In this document: positions 17,287 through 25,995 of the stretch, in pieces
Position numbering within the stretch: position 1 is the first letter of the stretch
How the letters are laid out: every line of letters begins with the position of its first letter
NCBI GenBank assembly: GCA_046757585.1
Contig: JBHHYR010000003.1
Location: 1 to 52,687, forward strand
Reading direction: 5' to 3'
Length of the DNA: 52,687 nt
From: JBHHYR01 sp046757585
GTDB taxonomy: Bacteria > Desulfobacterota > Binatia > HRBIN30
Notes under the pieces: model-generated
What the model was told of the DNA's origin: nothing
Seen by the model: only the letters and a program-made list of their open reading frames with translations
Databases searched by the model: none
Program-made: the position numbers and the translations under genes

Positions 17287-18591
17287 TCAGTACGTGTACT
17301 CGATCTGTGTCGTGTAGATCACATCCGCCCGGATGCCGTCACGGTTCACCGGGAACTGAAAGTTGCCAGCGATCACGAACTGGCCGAAGGGGTTGAACTT
17401 GAAGCCCACTGCTGACTGGATCACGTCGTCGTTGATGCCATCCCGCTTGTCGTCGTGGAAGCCAAGGAAGTCGGCGGCCAGCGTGAGCCAGTTCGTGGCA
17501 CGCACATCGGCGCCGGCAATCCATCGCGCCTGACTCACATCTGCACCACTCCGAAAGGAGTAGCCAAGGTTCAGGTGGGGGGAGACGCGGCCAAATCGCT
17601 TGGACGCAATCAACCAGGGGGTAAACGTCGGGTCGCTGAAACCTAGGAAGTCACCGGCATTCCCGGTGGGCAGGGTCAGGACACCGATGGCCGCAAGGTT
17701 TGCGAAAGGCGTATCGTAGAAATGCCACTTGGTACGCAGAAAAAGGTCGCCGGTGCCGAAAGCGGAGGCTTCGAATCGATCCGTGGCGCAGCGAAAGTTG
17801 CCTGCTTCACACAGCCGGCCGGAACCGGCGCTTAGTTCCCGGGTGCGGGGATCCACCAAGAAGGTCCCATTGCCGGGCCGGCCGTCAGGCCTCTGGATCA
17901 TCGTCACGGCGCGACCGCGCATCCGTGCGTGGTTGACCGCCAGTGCCATGCTCACGTCAACGGAGTCGGTGAGCCCGAAGGCGGCGCCAAAGAACAGGAG
18001 ATCAAACGAAAGCTTGAGGTTGAGCCGCGTGCGCAGCCGGTCATCCTTGAGCTTCTCTCGGTCGGAAGGCAATAGGGTGTCCAGGAACGCGGCCGAAAAG
18101 GCGTCCTGCGAGAAGGACAAGCGGTTGATCGAATCCCCCTCCAAGGTGTCGAAGTCGATGCGCGTGTAGGAAAAGCTCAGCGTGCCCGTATGCCGTCCCA
18201 GCGTCTCGGCACGCTCCGCCAGCGGTGCGCCAAGGCTCTGCGGGAGCCGCACGAACGTGTCGAGCTCAGGGTCCCATGCGAAGCGGAACGCGCCGCTGGC
18301 CGAGGGAATCGGGGCCTGCGAGCGCGCCGCAGCCAGCGCCGCCGACAGCGACCGGAACTGGTCAGCGAAGCGCAGCCGGGCCCTCGAGGCACGTTGGTCG
18401 GTTATGGCCGCCGCCGTCGATAGTGTGCCGCCAAAAAGCCCTGGAATCCGGCGATCCAACGGCCTCGCGCCTGCGGGTTCTCCACCCGCACCCAACACGA
18501 GGCAGCTGGCGAGCACCGTTCCAAGTATCCACCGCCACGAACGACACCACCACCCACCAACGTCCACCCTATCGTGCAGCGGGCCACTCAT
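17287..18591 (-). CDS. Predicted outer-membrane beta-barrel protein, unknown function
   Basis: A 434-residue protein. A signal peptide (WRWILGTVLASCLVLGAG) is followed by about 100 residues of soluble or helical sequence and then many amphipathic strands alternating with turns (LSFSYTRIDFD, FFGAAFGLTDSV, HLNLGYSFRSG, LTLAADFLGFHDD). It ends in QIEYTY, with the C-terminal aromatic residue typical of outer-membrane barrels that use the BAM machinery. The pattern SFDLLFFGAAFGLTDSVDV resembles the phenol-degradation meta-pathway/transporter barrel group. ATG 18591 is preceded by AGGA. It lies 58 bases after the caspase-like gene on the same strand. Transport substrate unknown. Confidence 0.78.
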   Translation of the reverse strand: MSGPLHDRVDVGGWWCRSWRWILGTVLASCLVLGAGGEPAGARPLDRRIPGLFGGTLSTAAAITDQRASRARLRFADQFRSLSAALAAARSQAPIPSASGAFRFAWDPELDTFVRLPQSLGAPLAERAETLGRHTGTLSFSYTRIDFDTLEGDSINRLSFSQDAFSAAFLDTLLPSDREKLKDDRLRTRLNLKLSFDLLFFGAAFGLTDSVDVSMALAVNHARMRGRAVTMIQRPDGRPGNGTFLVDPRTRELSAGSGRLCEAGNFRCATDRFEASAFGTGDLFLRTKWHFYDTPFANLAAIGVLTLPTGNAGDFLGFSDPTFTPWLIASKRFGRVSPHLNLGYSFRSGADVSQARWIAGADVRATNWLTLAADFLGFHDDKRDGINDDVIQSAVGFKFNPFGQFVIAGNFQFPVNRDGIRADVIYTTQIEYTY

Positions 18592-18649
18592 GGATCCTGC
18601 GAGCTGGAACGGTGTGAGCCGCCTTCGGCTGACGGCGCCCGCGCAGGGG

Positions 18650-20566
18650 TCATCGGACACCGCCCGCAATCTTCCACTGTCCGGCGTCGCGGACCAGGAT
18701 CTTGGTCAGGCGGACCTCCAAGCGGACCGATTTTCCACTTTGCTGGTCGATGAAGCGATCCCGACGCGTGTACGATACCGCCACACCCTCGGCATGTGGG
18801 GCGATCGTCACGTCACTGAGCTGCACGGTCAACCCTGAGGCATTCTGCAGGTAAGCCCGCAGGGCGTCGCGTCGCCGCGCGGAGAATGACACGTACAGTG
18901 CAGCCAGGCGGTCGACGTCCTTGTCTTCGAGGGCACCCCGGTATTGCTCGAGCACATCGCGTACGTCTGCTTCCACGGTCCCGCGCGTTGGCTCGGCTGC
19001 GTACGCAGCCGCTCCCCACCGGAACGCAAATCTCCAGATGCTCTGTTCCCGACGCGACTGTGGCTCGGCGGTCGGCCCTGGGACCAGCGGCGGGGTCGCG
19101 CGAGCACGTGGCGGGGTTTGGCGCTCAACGACGCCTTCGGTCTCGAGCAGAAGCCGATAGGCGTCAACGTCGGTGTTCGTTTCCGTCCGAATCAGTTTCC
19201 GTTCTTCCGGCGACAACTCGACGGGCAGCCGCCGCAGCATGCTTATCACCAGCTTCTTCTGCAGAGCGAAGAAATCGTCTTGGCGCCCCTCAACGCTATC
19301 GGAACCCTCCTGCACGCCAGTTGTCGCGTTGATGATCCACGCGTCGATGCGGATGGTGTTTCCCACGACGTTGAACGAGCCCGTGACCAACCTGCCGATA
19401 CCGAGTTGCCGCGCGACGTATAGATTGTCCAGGCCGCGGGCTCGGGCAATCCGGTCGATCAGCTCCGGCGAATACACGTGCAGCGCCCGCACTTTGCTCA
19501 GCTCGGTATTGAACGCGACCCGCAGGGCTTTCCCTATCCAGTCGTGTTGCGGGTCGGCACGCAGGTTGCGAAATGCCATCACCCCGATCGAATTGGTTGC
19601 CGGTTCGCTAGCCGGCTCTGGGGCGGCCTGGGCAACCGAGGCTGCAGTGGGAGGAGATCCGGTCGGTTTCGGGCCACGCGGTACCGCCGCGAACATCAAG
19701 TCCGTTCCCTCCATTTTGTGGTACGGATGCTGCTGCGCGCCGGTCAGGCGGGGCACGACTCGGGCAACGTACCCGAAGAGCTCGGACAACGACACCAGAC
19801 CATCGCCGTCGGCGTCGGCCCGGCCCTGCAGGCCTTCGAGCACAGCGTACGTAAAGACGCCGTGCGCCAGCTGCGGTTCCTCCTTCGAGTCCTCACCCGG
19901 TTTCGTAGCGGCGAGCAAAAAAAAGCCCTCACCAACCGACATGCCGAGGTAATCCGCTGAAACCAACCCGTGCGCTGCCAACTGTAGCGCACCGGCGTGG
20001 CAGGTGTCGAGCATAACCACGACGCCGCGCACGTCGCGCCGCAGCACCCGAACCATCTCGTCGAAGTCCGACATGCGCAGCCCAGCGGTTAGCAGATTAT
20101 CGGGCGTCGCCGGGTACGGCAAAAAGTAATAGCTGTTCGTGTTGAGGTCCTGAACGCCATGCCCCGCGAAGAAGATCACTACGACGTCGTTCGGCCCGGC
20201 TCGGCCGAGGAACCGCTCCATGCTGTCGAGGATGCTCTCGCGGGTTACCTTCTCGTCAGTCAAAACCAAAGTCCTGACGCGGTCGTACAGCCGCCGCTTC
20301 CCCTGCCACAACAAGGTCGCGTCAATGGCCCGGGCATCCGAAGCCGCGAACTGGAGGTTGAGATCGGCGTCCTTGTACCGACTCACGCCGATCGCGAGCA
20401 GCCAGAGCGTGGATCTGGCCGGGCCGGACGTGTCTGGTACAGCGACCGCCGGGGCGAACCGTTGGGCCCGCGAATCGGTCTGCCCAGGCCGGTAGACCGC
20501 CCACGTCATGAGCAGACCGGCCACGGCCCCCCCACTGACGACTATCAATAGCCCGCGGAGCGTCAT
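18650..20566 (-). CDS. Membrane-anchored caspase-like protease (peptidase C14) with CsgG/FlgO-like and NTF2-like domains
   Basis: A 638-residue multidomain protein. An N-terminal membrane segment (about 5-22) should leave the rest outside the cytoplasm. Residues 53-295 are a C14 caspase fold with catalytic His136 (FFAGHG) and Cys189 (MLDTCHAG). Within it, DADGDGLVSLSE (about 251-262) looks like an EF-hand Ca-binding loop. Residues about 326-450 resemble the CsgG/FlgO/TolB N-terminal group (IGVMAFRN, then RLVTGSFNVVGNTIRIDAW). A Pro-rich linker leads to a C-terminal NTF2/SnoaL-like domain ending WKIAGGVR. Start: ATG 20566 after GGTGA. It is divergent from a sigma/anti-sigma pair. Known bacterial C14 enzymes cleave after basic residues; the target here is unknown. 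Confidence 0.87.
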   Translation of the reverse strand: MTLRGLLIVVSGGAVAGLLMTWAVYRPGQTDSRAQRFAPAVAVPDTSGPARSTLWLLAIGVSRYKDADLNLQFAASDARAIDATLLWQGKRRLYDRVRTLVLTDEKVTRESILDSMERFLGRAGPNDVVVIFFAGHGVQDLNTNSYYFLPYPATPDNLLTAGLRMSDFDEMVRVLRRDVRGVVVMLDTCHAGALQLAAHGLVSADYLGMSVGEGFFLLAATKPGEDSKEEPQLAHGVFTYAVLEGLQGRADADGDGLVSLSELFGYVARVVPRLTGAQQHPYHKMEGTDLMFAAVPRGPKPTGSPPTAASVAQAAPEPASEPATNSIGVMAFRNLRADPQHDWIGKALRVAFNTELSKVRALHVYSPELIDRIARARGLDNLYVARQLGIGRLVTGSFNVVGNTIRIDAWIINATTGVQEGSDSVEGRQDDFFALQKKLVISMLRRLPVELSPEERKLIRTETNTDVDAYRLLLETEGVVERQTPPRARATPPLVPGPTAEPQSRREQSIWRFAFRWGAAAYAAEPTRGTVEADVRDVLEQYRGALEDKDVDRLAALYVSFSARRRDALRAYLQNASGLTVQLSDVTIAPHAEGVAVSYTRRDRFIDQQSGKSVRLEVRLTKILVRDAGQWKIAGGVR

Positions 20567-20671
20567 AAAATCACCGTGGACAAATCCTCGCCCATTGCGA
20601 CTGCGGGTTGCAACTGGCATCTGCGCAGAAAGACGGGAGGGGATCAGTCAAGGGAATCCATGGGGTTGGGT

Positions 20672-20689
20672 CAACCTGTTCGCAACCTG
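20672..20689. promoter_or_regulatory. CAACCTG direct repeat at 11-base spacing in a divergent promoter region
   Basis: CAACCTG occurs at 20672-20678 and again at 20683-20689, one helical turn apart, in the 243-base region between the divergent caspase and sigma-factor genes. Evenly spaced direct repeats of this kind are typical of activator or sigma-factor sites, and AAC-containing motifs are common at ECF -35 regions. No matching -10 could be fixed, so the assignment is tentative. Confidence 0.3.
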
Positions 20690-20809
20690 AGTGATTGTCT
20701 GCCTCATCAGAGGCCGGAGTGCAATAAACCGCCTACTTTTTGCATCTCTGGTTGCAGAAGCACATGGCACGGAGAGAGGAGCGGGCGGCGGGAGTCTATG
20801 CCGTAGCGG

Positions 20810-21787
20810 ATGGAGGACCCACGCAGCCAAGCGCGAGAGGCTCGGGAGCTGATTGGCCGCTGCCTCGCCGGAGACGCGCAAGCCGTGCAGCACTTTCAGC
20901 AGGCGTACGGGGAGCTGATCTACGGCTATCCGATCCGCGTCTACCGTACGCCGCCGGAGGACGCCGGTGACTTCTATGTCTTCGCCTTCCAGCAGGGCCG
21001 CATTTTCCGCCGCCTCCGAACGTTCGAAGGCCGGGCCCCCTTACGCGCATATCTGCTGGGTTCCGTCCTCGACGATCTCGTGCTCGAGTGGAAACGTGGC
21101 GAGCGCCGGGTCGAAACGGTCTCCATCGAACGGTTCGGTGATGTCCCCGACCCTGCCGGGCCGGCCAGCCAGACGGCTCCCGAAGCTCCGCCCCGGCCTG
21201 GCGGCGCACCATCGTTGAACGACATGCTGGCGACTGTCCCACCGTCCAAGGCGGTGGTGATGAAATTGCTCTATGTCGAGGATGCCGACTTGAAGGCGCG
21301 GGACATCGAGTACCTCGCGGACGTCTCCGGCCGGAGTGTGCCCGAGGTGCTGGCCGCGGTGGCTGGCATGCGGACCACCGTCCGAGAGCGCGAAGCTGGG
21401 CTGAAACGCCTCGAAGATGCCCTCGAAGCCGTGCAGGCGTGGATCCACCTGTACGAGCGGCAGCTCCGGCGCGTCAGCGAAGATCTGGCCGCCGTGCCCG
21501 CGGAGACCGTGGCGGCCGCCCGGCTACGCGAGGAGGCAGCGCTGCTGGAACACAAGATCCGCCGGCGACACCAGCAACGCGCTCGCCTCTTGGCGCAGGC
21601 GCAGCGACGCAAGGTGACGGCACCATACAAACATATCGCCGCGCTCCTGAACACCAGTGTCGGGAACGTCTGTTCCCAGATCGCTCGGCTTCGCAAGGAG
21701 TTGCTGGCAAAGGCCGGAACCCGGGGACAGGAAACCGGGCTTGAAAAACGAAAGGTAAGAGGTGTAGGGTCAAGTGAGGAGATCTGA
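20810..21787 (+). CDS. Atypical sigma-70-family (ECF-like) sigma factor
   Basis: A 325-residue protein with a sigma region 2-like N-terminal part (residues 10-100, including RTFEGRAPLRAYLLGSVLDD followed by LEWKRGERR). A Pro-rich linker (111-135) follows, then a region 4-like segment (PSKAVVMKLLYVEDADL and DIEYLADVSGRSV, 145-190). A strongly charged coiled-coil of about 80 residues comes next, and a second helix-turn-helix ends it (KHIAALLNTSVGNVCSQIAR, 274-293). Ordinary ECF factors are near 180-200 residues, so the coiled coil and second HTH are extra. It is followed after 110 bases by an anti-sigma-like gene, which supports the call. It probably directs envelope-stress or surface-protein genes, perhaps its own neighbours. 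Confidence 0.72.
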   Translation: MEDPRSQAREARELIGRCLAGDAQAVQHFQQAYGELIYGYPIRVYRTPPEDAGDFYVFAFQQGRIFRRLRTFEGRAPLRAYLLGSVLDDLVLEWKRGERRVETVSIERFGDVPDPAGPASQTAPEAPPRPGGAPSLNDMLATVPPSKAVVMKLLYVEDADLKARDIEYLADVSGRSVPEVLAAVAGMRTTVREREAGLKRLEDALEAVQAWIHLYERQLRRVSEDLAAVPAETVAAARLREEAALLEHKIRRRHQQRARLLAQAQRRKVTAPYKHIAALLNTSVGNVCSQIARLRKELLAKAGTRGQETGLEKRKVRGVGSSEEI

Positions 21788-21897
21788 GTTAAGCTCACCC
21801 CTCGGGGCGCTGAGGTGAGGGAGAACGTGGCAGGCGCTGCGCAAGCCGGGGAGTGGAACGCGAAACGCGGTCGAAGACCGGAAAGAGGAGAACAGGC

Positions 21898-22722
21898 ATG
21901 GCTGATGCTCGGTATCTGATCTCTGAGTCCAAATCCGCTGAGGTGGGTTCCTGCCCCGAATTTGAGGACCTCTCCCGCTTCGTGGATGGCGAGCTGAGCC
22001 CACGCGAGAGCGCCGATGTCGAAGTGCACCTGAAGCGTTGCGCGTGGTGCTCGGGGCTTACCAAAATGATTAGTGCATGGTTCGACGCCGCAGCCGCTGC
22101 CAGCGCCGAGGAACGTGGCGACGCACGCTGCACCACGACGGAGCTGCTAGTCGGATACTTGACGACAGGCCTCACGGCCAGCGAACGCCGTGACATCGAC
22201 CGTCACGTCCGCGGCTGCGACCAGTGCATCCGAACGTTGACCTTGCTCCAGCGCAGGCTACTGAGCGCCCCGGAAATGGCGGCTCCGGTTCCGGCAGCCG
22301 TTGTCGAACGGGCCAGGGCCGCATCCACACGGGACGTTGGTCATGCCCGGCCTGCGGTGGGCCTGGGCGAGGCGTGGGCGGCCCTCTCGTCGGTCGGCCG
22401 CCGACTCTCGGCGCACATCAAGCTGCCGGTGCTGGTACCTGCGGCCGTCGCCGCTGCCGCGCTGCTCGTTGTCGCGACGGAGCAAACGTGGGTGACACCG
22501 GCGCCGCAGCGAGAACTGACTCGGGCGGTGCCGATGCATCAGACGCTCCGCGTCACCGCGCAGGAGGCGATCGTGCGCAACCAGCCAAGCACACGTACGC
22601 AGATCGTAGGCACACTGCAGCACGGGACGACGATCGAAATCGCTGGTCAGGAAAGAGACTGGTATCGTGTGACCTTGCCCGATGGCACAGAGGGCTGGGT
22701 CGAACGCCGCGCGTTCGAGTAG
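21898..22722 (+). CDS. Membrane anti-sigma factor with two zinc-finger domains and an SH3b domain
   Basis: A 274-residue protein. The cytoplasmic part has two zf-HC2-like zinc sites: Cys19, His45, Cys48, Cys51 (HLKRCAWC) and Cys78, His103, Cys107, Cys110 (HVRGCDQC). One membrane segment (about 175-194, VLVPAAVAAAALLVVA) follows, then a periplasmic bacterial SH3 domain (about 216-274: LRVTAQEAIVRNQPSTRT, then IAGQERDWYRVTLPDGTEGW). Its start is well supported by AAGAGGAG before ATG 21898. Single zf-HC2 domains bind ECF sigma factors; here the domain is doubled. The SH3b part could sense peptidoglycan or a protein ligand. The order sigma, anti-sigma, beta-propeller points to one operon. Confidence 0.87.
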   Translation: MADARYLISESKSAEVGSCPEFEDLSRFVDGELSPRESADVEVHLKRCAWCSGLTKMISAWFDAAAAASAEERGDARCTTTELLVGYLTTGLTASERRDIDRHVRGCDQCIRTLTLLQRRLLSAPEMAAPVPAAVVERARAASTRDVGHARPAVGLGEAWAALSSVGRRLSAHIKLPVLVPAAVAAAALLVVATEQTWVTPAPQRELTRAVPMHQTLRVTAQEAIVRNQPSTRTQIVGTLQHGTTIEIAGQERDWYRVTLPDGTEGWVERRAFE

Positions 22723-22743
22723 TTCTCCCGCGGTCGCTCACGA

Positions 22744-24540
22744 ATGTTGCACCGGACGACTGGGGAGGAACGCGGCCCGGCCACGCCGCGGCTCTTGTCC
22801 GGTCGCGCCGCCGTAGTCTGCGCTGCCGCGCTCCTGTTCGCGGCAGCGGTCTGGCTCCCCGTGGCTGCCGCGGAACCACTGGTCTGTGGCGTCCCGCTCG
22901 CACGGCAGCTCAAGTCGGGAGCAACCGATTCATTTCAATTCTCCCTGTCGCCCGGCACGGCTCTTTCACTCGAGGCCGTCGACACGTCCCGAACCATTGA
23001 TTTGCTCAAGATCAGTTTCTCCCCTTCGCAAGAAACGTGTCTCGGCGATCTCGAAATCAGGAGCCCAGGCGAGATGGCCTCCGTCGAGGTGTCCGATTGC
23101 GTCGGCCAGGACGCGGGAGACTACACGATTGCGCTGTCCGTCGTGTCGCCGGGACCGGACAACTGCGGGGTGCCGCTCCCGTGTGGGTCGACGCTGCAGG
23201 GTGAGCGTCTGGACACCCTCGGGGAGGTGGATTCGTATACGTTTCCGGGTATCGAGGCGGACCGAGTGAGGCTGACGGCGACCGACGTGGCAGGCACGAT
23301 TGGTTGCGTGCGTTTGCGAGTCTTCGACCCGGGCGGGTCCCTAGTGGAGGATCTGTTCAATCAGCCTTTCGACGAGCAGTTGACGAGAACAGGTACGTAC
23401 ACTGCCCTGGTGAGTGCATGCGTGGAACCCCGAACAGGGCCGTACACGATCACCTGGCAGCCGTCCAGCTGCCCAGGGGAAGCCGCGCAGGGGCAGCTCG
23501 CGTACGTGGCGAACTCCGACGCGGGCACCGTGAGCCTGATCGACCTGACCGCGCTGGCGACCAGGGCGGTTATCCCGCTTGTGCCCCCCGCACAGGCCAT
23601 GGTCGCCGCCCCCGTGGGCCTCGACATCAGTCCGAACGGCGGGTTTGCATACGCGACGTACGGCACCTCCAGCACCGCCGTACTCATCAACACCACGACC
23701 AACCTGATCGCGGCATCGGTTCCGGTCGGATTGGATGCTGCCGGCGTTGCCTTCACGCCCGACGGCGCCTCGACGTACGTCATCTCCAACGATCTGGGGG
23801 GTATATCGGTCATCGACAACAAGACGAATAGGGTGACTGGTATCATCGCCCCTGACGTCGGGTTCTCCGAAACGATCCAGTTCGCCACGGATGGCGCTAC
23901 GGCTTTCGTTGTGTCCGATGACCTGGGGGGGCTTGCGGGGATCGACACCGCGACGAACGAGATAACCAGCTTCAGCGACCTTGACCTCGGCTTCTTTGAT
24001 GCGTTCGCCATCAGTCCCGACGGTGCTTTTGCGTATGCCGGTGTCCTGGACGGAATCGCCGTGATTGAAACGGCGACGAACACGATCTTCGACATGATCA
24101 CGCTCGACGACGAGCCGTTCGGTATCGCCTTCAGCCCGAGCGGCGGCCGCGCGTACGCCTCGTTACCTGACGAAAGCAAGCTCGCCGTCATCGACACGGA
24201 GTCGAGTCGGGAAATTACCAGGATTCCGGTCGGGGTCGATACGGGGGGCGTTGCCGTTTCAGGGGATGGAGCGCTCGTGTATGTGACGGACTTTACGTCT
24301 GCCGCCACGGATGTCGGATTCTGGGTGATCGACGCGGCGACGAATCGAGTCGTTGGTGGCATTCCGACCATGGGAGACGGCCCTGCGAGCGTGGTGCTGA
24401 CAACGGCACCAGAGGGTCTGTGCGTGGGCGACGCGGAGGGTGAGACGAAGGTGACCGTCGACGAGCTGGTGCGGGGTGTCAACCAGGTTCTCAACGGTTG
24501 TCCAGGCCGTTTCCCGAGGATGTCGGTTCTGGCCCCCTAA
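22744..24540 (+). CDS. Secreted YVTN-type beta-propeller protein with a dockerin-like C-terminus
   Basis: A 598-residue exported protein. The signal peptide (VVCAAALLFAAAVWLPVAAA) is followed by two beta-sandwich pre-peptidase-like modules (about 45-235; the pattern CGVPL then DSFQFSL, repeated as CGVPLPCGSTLQGERLD with VDSYTFPG). A beta-propeller with YVTN-type blades follows (about 245-560; AYVANSDAGTVSLID, YVISNDLGGISVID, YAGVLDGIAVIE, YVTDFTSAATDVGF). The end, CVGDAEGETKVTVDELVRGV, has the layout of a dockerin/EF-hand repeat, but the first loop (DAEGETK) has lost the usual D-x-N-x-D-G calcium ligands. It is 21 bases after the anti-sigma gene and could be a target or sensor protein for that system. 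Confidence 0.83.
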   Translation: MLHRTTGEERGPATPRLLSGRAAVVCAAALLFAAAVWLPVAAAEPLVCGVPLARQLKSGATDSFQFSLSPGTALSLEAVDTSRTIDLLKISFSPSQETCLGDLEIRSPGEMASVEVSDCVGQDAGDYTIALSVVSPGPDNCGVPLPCGSTLQGERLDTLGEVDSYTFPGIEADRVRLTATDVAGTIGCVRLRVFDPGGSLVEDLFNQPFDEQLTRTGTYTALVSACVEPRTGPYTITWQPSSCPGEAAQGQLAYVANSDAGTVSLIDLTALATRAVIPLVPPAQAMVAAPVGLDISPNGGFAYATYGTSSTAVLINTTTNLIAASVPVGLDAAGVAFTPDGASTYVISNDLGGISVIDNKTNRVTGIIAPDVGFSETIQFATDGATAFVVSDDLGGLAGIDTATNEITSFSDLDLGFFDAFAISPDGAFAYAGVLDGIAVIETATNTIFDMITLDDEPFGIAFSPSGGRAYASLPDESKLAVIDTESSREITRIPVGVDTGGVAVSGDGALVYVTDFTSAATDVGFWVIDAATNRVVGGIPTMGDGPASVVLTTAPEGLCVGDAEGETKVTVDELVRGVNQVLNGCPGRFPRMSVLAP

Positions 24541-24573
24541 CCGCACCATCTCGCCGCCGCGCCACTGTGCGCG

Positions 24574-25824
24574 CTAACGTTCCGTACGCCCGGCACGGGC
24601 CGCAGCCGCCGTCGCACCGTTGCGCAGGATGTTGCGGGCAATAAAGCTCGGCTCGACCGCTGCTTGTGCCGCGAGGAGCGCGCTCTTCAGGCTCAACGCT
24701 TCGCTAGCGAGCGCGTCGTCGTCGCTGGCGGCGATGACGAAATCGACGAGGTGTAAGGCAAGCTGAAGATCGCCCGCTTCCTGGAGTGCGCGGGCGCGGC
24801 CGAGGAGCGCGGCGGCACCCGCCAGGGAGGTCACCTCGCGAGCGATGGCTCGCGTGGGCGCAGGAAACAGGTGCGCCGGATTGCCGTCGAACCAGCCCGC
24901 ATACCGCCGCAAGATGCCGTGCACCACGAAGGTGGGGCAACCGTAAATCGGTCTCAGGTACGGCTTGCTGGCCAGAGCGGGGGGGAGCGCATGCACTTCC
25001 GCCAGAATCTGCTCGGCCCACATACCCGCGTTGAGACGGCGGACCACCTCGTCGTGCAGCCACCGCAGCGCACGTGCCGTGTCGAGGCAGGCGTCCCGGA
25101 CCGCGGCGGCGCCAACAATCGCTGGCCCATGCCCAGGCGCCAGCGCCACGGGCTCTCGCGCCGCGATCGCTTCGAGTGCGGCAGCCCACTCCACTTCGTA
25201 GCGCTGGACCTTGAAGGGGTTGCCGATGTTGGGACACGACCAGATGAACAGGTCACCGCTGCAAGCTGTGCGACGTTCAGGAACCCATACCCAGGTGGCG
25301 TCATCGGTCTCGCCCAGCGCGTGCTGCAGATGGAACGTGAGCTGGCCCACACGCAGCACCATCGTGTCGCGATAGAGCACGTCGGGATAGAAGAACTGCT
25401 CGCGGACCACGACCTTGGCCCCAGATGGCAGGGCAAATTGAATGCGATTGATGTGGTCATGCTGCCCGTTCAGTTCGAGATAACGATCGAAGCGCGCTGG
25501 GACCCGCTCATGCGCGACGATTCGCGGTCGCGGATCGCCACGCCGCGCTGCGTCATCAAGCAGCGCCCAGACACCGAAGGCGTGGTCGAAGTGGCCGTGT
25601 GTGTAGATCACGTACCGAATTGGCTGACCGGACACGGCGCGGATCTGTTCCAACAGCCGTGGCCCCATCGGACGCACGCAGGTATCAACGACCACCAGCC
25701 CGTCATCGGTCTCGATCACGGTGGAATTGCCAAAGGCCGAGATCAGGTGAACGCCCTCGGCGATGCGTTCGGGTCGGTCCTGCCAGTAATAGAGCCCCTC
25801 CATCGCAGGAGCTTCAGTTGCCAT
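24574..25824 (-). CDS. MBL-fold hydrolase of the alkyl/aryl-sulfatase (SdsA1/BDS1) group, without the C-terminal SCP2 domain
   Basis: A 416-residue protein. The MBL motif is YTHGHFDH (His76, His78, Asp80, His81), with later metal-site segments GETDDAT, ACSGDLFIWS and LAPGHGPAI. A helical region after about residue 245 contains YGCPTFVVHGILRRYAGWFD, then GNPAHLFP, the signature of the alkyl-sulfatase dimerisation domain. SdsA1-type sulfatases are near 650 residues and end in an SCP2-like substrate-binding domain, which is absent here. There is no signal peptide. The start is supported by GGAGGGG before ATG 25824. The likely reaction is hydrolysis of a sulfate ester or related ester; the substrate is not determinable. 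Confidence 0.85.
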   Translation of the reverse strand: MATEAPAMEGLYYWQDRPERIAEGVHLISAFGNSTVIETDDGLVVVDTCVRPMGPRLLEQIRAVSGQPIRYVIYTHGHFDHAFGVWALLDDAARRGDPRPRIVAHERVPARFDRYLELNGQHDHINRIQFALPSGAKVVVREQFFYPDVLYRDTMVLRVGQLTFHLQHALGETDDATWVWVPERRTACSGDLFIWSCPNIGNPFKVQRYEVEWAAALEAIAAREPVALAPGHGPAIVGAAAVRDACLDTARALRWLHDEVVRRLNAGMWAEQILAEVHALPPALASKPYLRPIYGCPTFVVHGILRRYAGWFDGNPAHLFPAPTRAIAREVTSLAGAAALLGRARALQEAGDLQLALHLVDFVIAASDDDALASEALSLKSALLAAQAAVEPSFIARNILRNGATAAAARAGRTER

Positions 25825-25995
25825 ACGCCCCTCCAGTTTTCTTGTGCCGCCTGCGGCTAGCGCAGTCGGCCGTCATCCGGACCCGCGTTTCTCATAGCTC
25901 GGTCGCGTGGCCGGCCGCAACGACCGGCTTGTCTTTGCGCCGCCGGGGTGAACTGCTATGAAGGGCGCCACTTCAAGTCGTTGGAGGCTATGCTG

